Assembly: GCA_017413105.1 (NCBI GenBank) | Contig: JAFPVA010000268.1 | Coordinates: 1-42,556, forward strand | Length of the DNA stretch: 42,556 nt | Origin: Butyrivibrio sp. | GTDB lineage: Bacteria; Bacillota; Clostridia; Lachnospirales; Lachnospiraceae | Direction: 5' to 3' | Shown: one piece after another, positions 27,563 through 34,659 of the stretch | Layout of the letters: each line of letters starts with the position of its first letter | Numbering within the stretch: position 1 is the stretch's first letter | Notes under the pieces: model-generated | Databases searched by the model: none | What the model saw: only the letters and a program-made list of their open reading frames with translations | What the model was told of the DNA's origin: nothing | Position numbers and translations under genes: made by a program

Positions 27563-28439
27563 ACCCCACTACCTCCGTTTCACTTATAAATATCTCCTCC
27601 AGAGAAAGAGGAAGCACCTCAAAGAAGATGGGATTTCCCATCTTAAAGGCTCTCTCAACGTCTTCCCTGTCCCCTCTCATGGTTATGGTATGGAGTCTTC
27701 CCCTGGTCTCATGTATAAGAACTTCCATGCCATCTATAGCCTTATCCACATCTTCATCATTCGCAAAGACACACTGAACCTTCTGCATCTTAAGCTTCAT
27801 GTCAGATAAATCCTCAGAAAGTATCACACCTCCCTGATGAAGAAGACCGATGTGATCACATATATCCTCAAGTTCCCTTAAGTTGTGGGAAGCTATAACC
27901 GGTGTCAGACCTCTGTCTGCCATCTCTCCTGCCATAAGACTCTTTACTCCCTGTCTCACCACAGGATCAAGACCATCAAAGGTCTCATCACAAAGAATAA
28001 ACTTTGTTCCTGCGCAGATTCCAAGGAGAATTGCCACCTGCTTTTTCATGCCCTTGGAAAAAGAGCTTATTCTCCTCTTTACATCAAGTCCAAAGCCGCT
28101 GCACAGCTTGTAAAACTTCAGCTTGTCAAATTTCTCATAAACTTCTTCGAAGTAATCTGCCATTTCTTCCGGAGTTGAATTGGGAAGAAAATACTGATCA
28201 TCCGAAATAAAGAAAATGTCTTTTTTCACATCCGGATTGTCATACACAGGTCTTCCATCCACACAGACTACTCCATCGTCAGGTTTTACTACACCTGAAA
28301 TGATCCTGAGCAGTGTGCTCTTGCCTGCTCCGTTTGTCCCAACCAGACCGAATACTTCACCATCACGTATTGATAATGAAACATGATTGACTGCCTTTAT
28401 GTCATCGAAATTCTTGTTAAGTTCCAATAATTCAATCAT
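27534..28439 (-). CDS. ABC transporter ATPase, YtrB-like
   Basis: A 301-residue nucleotide-binding subunit. Walker A is GTNGAGKS (34-41), the signature is FSKGMKKQ (127-134, the variant usual in YtrB-type proteins), Walker B is FILCDE (147-152), and the switch histidine is H185 in ASHN. The C-terminal 80 residues form the extra domain of ABC-2-type ATPases. It overlaps the repressor gene by 4 bp (ATGA) and the permease gene by 29 bp, so all three are tightly coupled. It probably powers the DUF6449-type permease. Whether it can also energise the MalFG-type pair is doubtful, since those normally use MsmX-type ATPases. Confidence 0.93.
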   Translation of the reverse strand: MIELLELNKNFDDIKAVNHVSLSIRDGEVFGLVGTNGAGKSTLLRIISGVVKPDDGVVCVDGRPVYDNPDVKKDIFFISDDQYFLPNSTPEEMADYFEEVYEKFDKLKFYKLCSGFGLDVKRRISSFSKGMKKQVAILLGICAGTKFILCDETFDGLDPVVRQGVKSLMAGEMADRGLTPVIASHNLRELEDICDHIGLLHQGGVILSEDLSDMKLKMQKVQCVFANDEDVDKAIDGMEVLIHETRGRLHTITMRGDREDVERAFKMGNPIFFEVLPLSLEEIFISETEVVGYDIKKFILQ

Positions 28440-28840
28440 GCCCTTCCTCCCATATCAAACTTATCACTCTCAATATTCAGATTATTAACTTCGTTTTTTA
28501 TCTCCTCAAGGATTTCCCCTACCGGAATTCCAATATCTTCGGCCTCCTTAAGAAGTTCAATGATTGCGCAAATAAGTTCCCTCCTCTTATTATCAATCAT
28601 TGCTGTATTGTTCTTAACAAAGTTTCCCCTGCCTTTTACCGTATAGATGAACCCCTGCCTTTCCAGTTCTGCATAGGCCTTCTGTACAGTATTAGGATTT
28701 GTTGACAGCTCAATAGCCAGGCTTCTTACCGACGGCATCTGTTCATCCGCCCTCAGAATCCCCTTTAGTATCTGCAATTTGAAATTTTCGACAATCTGCT
28801 CATAAATAGGCCGGCTGTCATGATAATCGATAATATTCAT
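28436..28840 (-). CDS. GntR-family repressor, YtrA subfamily
   Basis: A 134-residue regulator with an N-terminal winged helix-turn-helix (about 1-70), including PSVRSLAIELSTNPNTVQKA and ERQGFIYTVKGRGNFV. Only a short helical tail follows, as in the YtrA subfamily, which lacks a large ligand domain. It is the first gene of an operon of ABC components, typical of YtrA-type regulators. A perfect palindrome lies between its promoter -10 and its start codon, so autorepression is very likely. Its stop overlaps the ATPase start (ATGA). The inducer is unknown. Confidence 0.93.
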   Translation of the reverse strand: MNIIDYHDSRPIYEQIVENFKLQILKGILRADEQMPSVRSLAIELSTNPNTVQKAYAELERQGFIYTVKGRGNFVKNNTAMIDNKRRELICAIIELLKEAEDIGIPVGEILEEIKNEVNNLNIESDKFDMGGRA

Positions 28841-28849
28841 ATCCCACCT

Positions 28850-28880
28850 CTAAGTGTACTACCCATGTTAGTACACTTAG
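28850..28880. promoter_or_regulatory. Palindromic operator of the YtrA-like repressor
   Basis: Perfect 12-bp arms CTAAGTGTACTA and TAGTACACTTAG with a 7-bp spacer. The core can be read as AGTGTA-N13-TACACT. It directly abuts the -10 element and covers the likely transcription start, so binding would block initiation. Confidence 0.85.
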
Positions 28881-28909
28881 ATATTACACTTGTCCTTTGA
28901 TAAAATCAA
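28881..28909 (-). promoter_or_regulatory. Promoter of the GntR/ABC operon
   Basis: A minus-strand -35 TTGATT (28904-28909) and -10 TAATAT (28881-28886) with 17-nt spacing. The operator palindrome begins immediately downstream. Confidence 0.75.
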
Positions 28910-28927
28910 CCTGTTTTAAAATAAAAA

Positions 28928-28963
28928 GCTGCAAGCCATCCGCCTTTTCGAATGATTTGCAGC
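28928..28963 (-). terminator. Terminator of the ACT/DUF711 operon
   Basis: On the minus strand GCTGCAA pairs with TTGCAGC with further interrupted pairing inside. TTTTTATTTT follows. It lies about 20 bp past the DUF711 stop codon. Confidence 0.8.
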
Positions 28964-28981
28964 CTAAATACTTCATATTTC

Positions 28982-30346
28982 TTAGTTCTTAAAGCTATGA
29001 ACCGGGGCAGGAATGCGTCCTGTACGGTTTACAAAATTATCACAGGAGAACTGGTTTACCGGCATGATAGGTGCATAACCTAACAGACCTCCAAATTCTA
29101 CTGTTTCGCCAACGCCCTTCCCTATTACAGGTATGAGACGTACTGCTGTAGTCTTCTGATTTATCATTCCAATTGCCATCTCATCAGCGATGATACCTGC
29201 AATTGTCGTATCCTTGGTATCTCCAGGAATAGCAATCATATCAAGACCAACCGAGCATACACAGGTCATGGCTTCAAGCTTCTCAAGTGTAAGGGCTCCA
29301 GCCTCAACTGCGTTGATCATACCCTGATCCTCACTGACTGGAATAAAGGCTCCGGAGAGACCACCTACATAGGAGGATGCCATAACACCTCCCTTTTTAA
29401 CCTGATCATTTAAAAGCGCAAGTGCTGCAGTTGTTCCCGGCGCTCCAGCATGCTCTACTCCAATCTCATGGAGAATATCTGCTACAGAGTCACCGATAGC
29501 AGGCGTAGGCGCAAGGGAAAGGTCGATGATTCCAAAAGGAACTCCAAGCCTTTGGGATGCTTCTCTTGCCACCAGCTGGCCAACCCTTGTAACCTTAAAG
29601 GCAGTTTTCTTTATAGTCTCACAAAGTACCTCAAAACTCTCTCCTCTTACTTTTTCAAGAGCTGTCTTTACTACACCGGGACCACTTACGCCGACATTGA
29701 TGATCTTATCGGCCTCAGTTACGCCATGGAAAGCTCCGGCCATAAATGGATTATCATCAGGAGCATTACAGAAAATAACAAGCTTAGCACATCCCAAAGA
29801 ATCATTTTCCTTGGTGGCCTTTGCCGTTTCTTTTACGATGGTTCCCATGAGACGTACCGCATCCATATTTATGCCTGTCTTGGTGGAACCAACATTTATT
29901 GAAGAACAAACTACATCTGTTGTAGAAAGAGCCAGTGGAATAGACTCAATAAGCAGCTTATCGGCTGCTGTCATGCCCTTGCTTACAAGAGCGGAATATC
30001 CTCCGATGAAGTTAACGCCAACTTCTTTTGCAACCGTATCAAGAGTTTTGGCAATTGAAGCAAAGTCCTCTTTTGTCTTGCAGGCAGCGCCTCCAACAAG
30101 TGCTATCGGAGTAACAGATATTCTTTTATTTACAATAGGGACTCCAAATTCTCTTGAAATCTGCTCGCCGGTCTTTACAAGGTCTTTTGCCGCATTATAG
30201 ATCTTATCATGTATGTTTTTATTTAGTGTATCCAGATCGGAAGAAATACAGTCTAAAAGGCTGATACCCAGGGTAATGGTACGAACGTCAAGGTTCTCCT
30301 TCTCAATCATTTCATTAGTTTCAACTACTTCATAAATATTGATCAT
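28982..30346 (-). CDS. PFL/DUF711 family protein (UPF0210)
   Basis: A 454-residue protein clearly of the conserved UPF0210 group, often annotated as PFL family. Distinctive stretches are [33 protein letters not shown] and [18 protein letters not shown]. The biochemical function is not established to my knowledge, and no pyruvate formate-lyase glycyl-radical motif is visible. It sits 24 bp downstream of an ACT-domain protein, the usual partner in Firmicutes, so the two probably act together in an amino-acid-responsive process. The pair has its own promoter and terminator. Confidence 0.93.
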   Translation of the reverse strand: MINIYEVVETNEMIEKENLDVRTITLGISLLDCISSDLDTLNKNIHDKIYNAAKDLVKTGEQISREFGVPIVNKRISVTPIALVGGAACKTKEDFASIAKTLDTVAKEVGVNFIGGYSALVSKGMTAADKLLIESIPLALSTTDVVCSSINVGSTKTGINMDAVRLMGTIVKETAKATKENDSLGCAKLVIFCNAPDDNPFMAGAFHGVTEADKIINVGVSGPGVVKTALEKVRGESFEVLCETIKKTAFKVTRVGQLVAREASQRLGVPFGIIDLSLAPTPAIGDSVADILHEIGVEHAGAPGTTAALALLNDQVKKGGVMASSYVGGLSGAFIPVSEDQGMINAVEAGALTLEKLEAMTCVCSVGLDMIAIPGDTKDTTIAGIIADEMAIGMINQKTTAVRLIPVIGKGVGETVEFGGLLGYAPIMPVNQFSCDNFVNRTGRIPAPVHSFKN

Positions 30347-30370
30347 CTTATTAGCCCCTTCGTCAAGTTC

Positions 30371-30643
30371 TTACAGCCTGTGCATACTATCAAAGATTTC
30401 TTCCTTCTGACATTTGATCACAACACCGATCTCTTTTCCAAGAGCCTCAAGATCATCAGCTACAGTATTGAATTCTTTGGATGTTCCGGACATATCCACG
30501 ATCATCATCATATTAAAATAACCGCTGACAATTGTCTGGGAGATATCAAGAATATTGATATCGGAATCGGCAAGATAGGTACAAACTTTGGCAATTATGC
30601 CTACTGTATCCTTACCCACAACAGTGATGATAGTTTTGTTCAT
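30371..30643 (-). CDS. ACT domain protein (UPF0237)
   Basis: A 90-residue stand-alone ACT domain. The N-terminus TIITVVGKDTVGIIAKVCTY shows the GKD-x-x-G-I turn where ACT domains bind amino acids. A second strand-helix half follows (residues about 30-85). Such proteins usually dimerise and sense small ligands. GGAGG lies just before the ATG at 30643. It leads the two-gene unit with the DUF711 protein. Confidence 0.94.
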   Translation of the reverse strand: MNKTIITVVGKDTVGIIAKVCTYLADSDINILDISQTIVSGYFNMMMIVDMSGTSKEFNTVADDLEALGKEIGVVIKCQKEEIFDSMHRL

Positions 30644-30690
30644 AATTATCCTCCTTGAGAATGTTCTTTCAACAAACTAAGCTTGTTAAA

Positions 30691-30719
30691 AAAGTATCAG
30701 CATATTAAATAAATGTCAA
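30691..30719 (-). promoter_or_regulatory. Promoter of the ACT/DUF711 operon
   Basis: A consensus -35 TTGACA (30714-30719), 17-nt spacer, and -10 TACTTT (30691-30696) on the minus strand, about 50 nt before the ACT gene. Confidence 0.7.
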
Positions 30720-30743
30720 TGCCGGAAATGCCAAAAGACTATC

Positions 30744-31541
30744 TTAAAATTCCAGGACCGGTGAAAGCTTACTCCTGTCCGCTACCATAATGCGGAAATC
30801 ATTTCCGTGGTATGGGTTATCCCCCATCTCAACCTCTACTCTGACAGTCTCAAAAGCCAATTCCGGAAGGTTATTTTCTTTTGACAGATGTCCTAAAAAG
30901 ATTCCCTGAATATTATCATGAAGAAGCCTGCAGAGAAGCTCTCCACTCTTTTCATTGGAGAGATGTCCCATATCCCCAAGAATTCGTCTCTTAAGCTGAT
31001 AAGGGTATGGACCTGTCTGGAGCATACGGACATCGTGATTAGCCTCCAGCAAAAGTGCATCGCAGCCTTTGAGACAGTCCACAGTATAGTCGGTGTAACA
31101 TCCAAGGTCAGTCGCCACGCCAATTTTCCTGCCGCCACAATATACTCTGTATCCGCAGGGTTCCATTGCATCATGAGAAATTGTCATGGGATTGATTATC
31201 ATGTCTCCCACAGATACTTCCTTATCCACCTGAACTGGAATGAACTCCGAAAGAATCATCTCGTTCTTTTTATCACTCATCCTGATTCCCTTGATTGTTC
31301 CATGTGTGGCATAAATAGGAATCTGGTATTTCTTAAGAATCGTGTGCAGGGCTGCAATATGATCCGTATGTTCATGAGTCACAAAGATTGCATCTATATC
31401 CCCAAGGCTAAGGTCAAGTTCACTTAACCCCTCTTCAATCCTCTTCTTACTCACTCCCGCATCGATCAGGATATGTGTATTATCCGATCCCACATAAGTA
31501 CAATTTCCACTACTACCACTCGCAATACTTGTAAATCTCAT
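30744..31541 (-). CDS. walJ: Metallo-beta-lactamase fold hydrolase, WalJ/YycJ type
   Basis: A 265-residue cytoplasmic protein of the MBL superfamily. The metal motif THEHTDH is at residues 55-61. The N-terminus FTSIASGSSGNCTYVGSDNT is characteristic of WalJ/YycJ. Further ligands are expected at the histidine of SHDAMEPCGY and the aspartate of VATDLGCYTD, with GHLS motifs in the C-terminal half. In Bacillus-type genomes the gene is linked to walRK and to DNA repair or replication coordination. Here it is not with walRK but lies just beyond the polA-coaE-FtsA-like group. A plausible TATAAT -10 is at 31581-31586. Confidence 0.93.
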   Translation of the reverse strand: MRFTSIASGSSGNCTYVGSDNTHILIDAGVSKKRIEEGLSELDLSLGDIDAIFVTHEHTDHIAALHTILKKYQIPIYATHGTIKGIRMSDKKNEMILSEFIPVQVDKEVSVGDMIINPMTISHDAMEPCGYRVYCGGRKIGVATDLGCYTDYTVDCLKGCDALLLEANHDVRMLQTGPYPYQLKRRILGDMGHLSNEKSGELLCRLLHDNIQGIFLGHLSKENNLPELAFETVRVEVEMGDNPYHGNDFRIMVADRSKLSPVLEF

Positions 31542-31580
31542 TTAATCCTTATTTCACTCCCAACAAAAATATACTGGCAT

Positions 31581-31586
31581 ATTATA
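31581..31586 (-). promoter_or_regulatory. Candidate -10 element for walJ
   Basis: TATAAT on the minus strand, about 40 nt upstream of the walJ start codon. The -35 region (TTTCAT at 17 nt spacing) is weak. Confidence 0.4.
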
Positions 31587-31709
31587 ACAGTTTTCCAAGC
31601 AATATGAAATCTCCTGCACATTCTGCTTGCATAGTAGATTTATTGAAATAGAATAGCGCAAAATATTGTGCAAAAGCCCAGATATGCGCAGTTCTCGGAC
31701 GAGGAAGAT

Positions 31710-31796
31710 GATTTTCAAAATGAAAAAACGAAGAAAAGTCGATTGTTATGAACTACGTGAAATGAGACTTTTCTTCGTTTTTGAATTTAGAAAATC
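31710..31796. terminator. Large inverted repeat, probable terminator of the FtsA-like gene
   Basis: The arms 31710-31740 and 31766-31796 pair as GATTTTC plus AAAACGAAGAAAAGTC, with an internal loop of about 7 nt, around a 25-nt loop. It is the main feature of the 304-bp gap 31542-31845. I found no gene in that gap. No long U tract follows the stem, but the stem itself is A/T-rich at its edges, so termination is inferred. Confidence 0.55.
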
Positions 31797-31845
31797 ACGA
31801 CGCAAGCGAAAACCAGCATTCTGGACTCTGTACTATATCCGCGCC

Positions 31846-34011
31846 CTACTTCCAATATACTTCGATTTTGTCGCCCTCTTTTATGGGCTGCATATAATCC
31901 GGTGTAGAGCCATTGAGTGTAGTCACTATAGCCCTGCCGTTTGGCTTGGAAAGATCAAAATCAATAGCATCAAAAATATCTACGAAAATATAATCTGCTT
32001 TGCCGTGAAGTGTCACGGATTCATTGTTAACTATTACATGAAGGTCATGGGCTAAGATATTTCTTATGGGAGCAGGTTCCTCTTCATAAGCCCCATCATC
32101 CTCCGGAAGGTCATCTAACGAAAGCTGCCCATCTTTTCCCTCTACAAATCTGACATCCTCATCCGAGCTCTCATAGGACTCCTCATTAGCCTGAGATATT
32201 TCCATCTCATCAGCATCAGGAAAATCTTTATAATAGTCCATTATAGCTTCTTCCTGATCCTTGAATTCTATCTTGAAATTCTCATAAACAGGAGTGTTGA
32301 CGTCACCTCTCTCGTTGTTAACGATGATCACAGTATCTTCTGTGATAGTGATATCCATAAGCTCAGCTATCTGTGCCGCTGTGTTGTAATCAAGGACCTT
32401 GACCTCATCACCGGGTTTAATGCTGTAAAAACCGGTCTGAGCTTCGCCGTTAACTGTAGCGTATCTGGAAGCCTCCACATTCTTGCCGTTAACATTGACA
32501 CTAAACTTGGTCTTAAACTCCGGAATGCTCTCGATTGTAGCTTTTCCGGGATTTCCGGCTGTCGAAGGAGTGACATTTATGATATCGTTGGCATGGATCT
32601 TGGAGTGGATATCAGCAGGATGCCCATTAAGCTGGATAACAGCGGCCTCACCGGGTTCTCCCCTGGATGTTCTCTCCTTTCCATTAACTGTGTACTTAAG
32701 TTCCTGCCCTCTCTTCGGGAAAAGATCTTCATTCGGAAAAGCAACCTGCATGGCCGCATCTACAATCTGAAGCTTGCCATTATCATAGAGCTTAGTCTGA
32801 GTTCCGTTAAAGGAAACAAAGATAAAGTTGTTGGCTTCCTCGTAATAGCTAAAGCAGATACCAAGAGGTGTAACTAGAAGTGAATCCTTCTCAATTCCGT
32901 TGTTATTAAGGAAAGTAATATCCTTCATAACCTCTTCACCTCGAAGAGCAACTCTCTCCTCAGGAAGATCCATCTCTTTTGCTATAGCCTGTGTATATCC
33001 GGGCACGCATCCACCGCCACCGACAACAAATACAGCGCTTACAGGTTTATCACCATTAAGGCGTCTTATCTCTCCTGCAGCCTTTGTAGCCATTTCATCA
33101 ACCTTGGGCTTAATGATCTTCGCTATTTCCTCGGCAGTTATGCATTTATTAAGGCCCATGATATCAACATAATCAACCTTATCCTCATGGCTTGCCCTGA
33201 TCTTTATCTCATCTGCTGTATTAAAATCTACCAGACAATTTTTAGCTATTATTTCTGTGATATCGTCTCCGGCAATCGGGAGCATACCATAGGCTGTAAT
33301 GGAGCCATCATCTGTAACACATATATCTGAGGTTCCTGCTCCAACATCCACCAGAGCAAGATTGAGCATTCTGAATTTATCCGGAATAGCAACCATCATA
33401 GCTGCAATAGGCTCCAGTGTAAGATTGGCAACATTAAGACCGGCTCTTTCGCAGGCCTTATAAAGACCATCAACACAGTCATCCGGAAGGAAGGTTGCAA
33501 TAAGCTCTACACTTACTTTTCCGGCATTATGTCCCTCCAGGTTTGCAATCTGATAGCCATCCAGATAGTAATGCATTACTGAATAGCCAACCAGGTAGAA
33601 CTTGAGCCCCGAAGTATTTTTTTCTATAAATTCAGCATAGGCTTTCTCAACTGCCGCTGAATCCAGATTATAAATATCCTCATCCGTAATGGTATGGCCA
33701 TCAGGATATTCATAATCATAACTGACCCTTACTGTCTTAAGGACACGACCCGCTGCAGCAATACAGACATCCGTCAGATGAATATCCGTCTGCTGTTCCA
33801 GATTATCCTTTACAATGCGGATGGTCATGGCAACTTTTCCGATGTCATGAATCTGTCCATCCAGCATGGCTCTCGTCTGGTGAGTCTCAATTGACTGGGC
33901 AATTACATTAAACTGTCCATCATTCATGTAGCCCACAGTTCCAACAACACTTCTGGTTCCAATATCCAGACCAAAAACTACCTTTTGCTGCGCTTGCTCC
34001 AAACTAGGCAT
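31846..34011 (-). CDS. FtsA-like ATPase with beta-grasp-like C-terminal repeats
   Basis: A 721-residue protein. Residues 1 to about 390 follow the actin/Hsp70 fold of FtsA/PilM. The phosphate-1 motif GLDIGTRSVVG is at 14-24, phosphate-2 VDVGAGTSDI at 221-230, and the adenosine motif VVGGGGCVPG at 329-338. FtsA itself is about 420 residues. The extra 330 residues contain three segments of the form NG-x-P/A...I-x-x-G/N-D-x-I-x-V (about 459-480, 518-540, 698-718) and an acidic linker (585-650). No membrane-targeting amphipathic tail like FtsA's is visible. The start at 34011 has GTGGAG 5 nt upstream and overlaps coaE by 8 bp. I would not call it the cell-division ftsA. Confidence 0.85.
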   Translation of the reverse strand: MPSLEQAQQKVVFGLDIGTRSVVGTVGYMNDGQFNVIAQSIETHQTRAMLDGQIHDIGKVAMTIRIVKDNLEQQTDIHLTDVCIAAAGRVLKTVRVSYDYEYPDGHTITDEDIYNLDSAAVEKAYAEFIEKNTSGLKFYLVGYSVMHYYLDGYQIANLEGHNAGKVSVELIATFLPDDCVDGLYKACERAGLNVANLTLEPIAAMMVAIPDKFRMLNLALVDVGAGTSDICVTDDGSITAYGMLPIAGDDITEIIAKNCLVDFNTADEIKIRASHEDKVDYVDIMGLNKCITAEEIAKIIKPKVDEMATKAAGEIRRLNGDKPVSAVFVVGGGGCVPGYTQAIAKEMDLPEERVALRGEEVMKDITFLNNNGIEKDSLLVTPLGICFSYYEEANNFIFVSFNGTQTKLYDNGKLQIVDAAMQVAFPNEDLFPKRGQELKYTVNGKERTSRGEPGEAAVIQLNGHPADIHSKIHANDIINVTPSTAGNPGKATIESIPEFKTKFSVNVNGKNVEASRYATVNGEAQTGFYSIKPGDEVKVLDYNTAAQIAELMDITITEDTVIIVNNERGDVNTPVYENFKIEFKDQEEAIMDYYKDFPDADEMEISQANEESYESSDEDVRFVEGKDGQLSLDDLPEDDGAYEEEPAPIRNILAHDLHVIVNNESVTLHGKADYIFVDIFDAIDFDLSKPNGRAIVTTLNGSTPDYMQPIKEGDKIEVYWK

Positions 34012-34627
34012 CTTTTCTCCACTCCCCAATTTTGTCATCTATATCTTTTGCGGCCCTATTAAGATCGCCGCTGTTGTCTATAACAAAGCTGCAGTGTTCT
34101 CTAAATGTAGTATCATCAAGCTGCTTACCAAGGATATCCGTTATCTTCTCATCCGAATATCCCCGGGAATTCTTAAGTCTTTCTCTTCTTACCTCCTCCG
34201 AGGCGTAGACATACCATAACTCGTCAGCAATTTCATCATATCCGTTCTCTATAAGAAGCGCTGCCTCGACGAAAACAAAGTCATAACGTCCTAAAGCCCG
34301 CTCCTTATCTATAATATTAATAATAAAGGTATTTACCGCAGGATGCAAAATATTATTAACTTTTTTTAGAAGATTTTTGTCATTAAAAATAGCTGATGCC
34401 ATTTTCGCCTTATCAATCTCACCGTCCTCGGAAAGTATTTCTTTACCAAAAAGCTCCACAAGTTCATCGTAGGCCGGATATCCCTTCTTCTTGATGTCAT
34501 TGGCCACATCATCAGAAAAGATGACCAGGCAGTTGTAATGCTGCTTGATATATCCCAGAACTGTGCTCTTTCCTGCACCGATTCCGCCGGTTATGCCTAT
34601 GATATTTGTTCTGCCTCTCTCTAACAT
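34004..34627 (-). CDS. coaE: Dephospho-CoA kinase
   Basis: Catalyses the last step of coenzyme A synthesis, phosphorylating dephospho-CoA with ATP. The 207-residue length is normal. The P-loop is GGIGAGKS (residues 14-21), followed by the CoaE-typical DDVANDI and the LHPAV motif near residue 95. It starts 32 bp after polA and overlaps the FtsA-like gene by 8 bp, so polA, coaE and the FtsA-like gene are probably one transcript. The polA-coaE order is common in Gram-positives. Confidence 0.96.
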   Translation of the reverse strand: MLERGRTNIIGITGGIGAGKSTVLGYIKQHYNCLVIFSDDVANDIKKKGYPAYDELVELFGKEILSEDGEIDKAKMASAIFNDKNLLKKVNNILHPAVNTFIINIIDKERALGRYDFVFVEAALLIENGYDEIADELWYVYASEEVRRERLKNSRGYSDEKITDILGKQLDDTTFREHCSFVIDNSGDLNRAAKDIDDKIGEWRKDA

Positions 34628-34659
34628 GTAACCTTACTTCCCTCAGAAATCTCTTATAA

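Noticed and set aside
31666-32055. 129-codon plus-strand frame
   Set aside because: It spans the large inverted repeat and then runs antisense to the FtsA-like C-terminus. The composition is hairpin-derived Lys/Arg and Phe runs.
31846-34011. Calling the FtsA-like gene ftsA
   Set aside because: Length, C-terminal repeats and the absence of a nearby ftsZ or a membrane-targeting tail do not fit the division protein.
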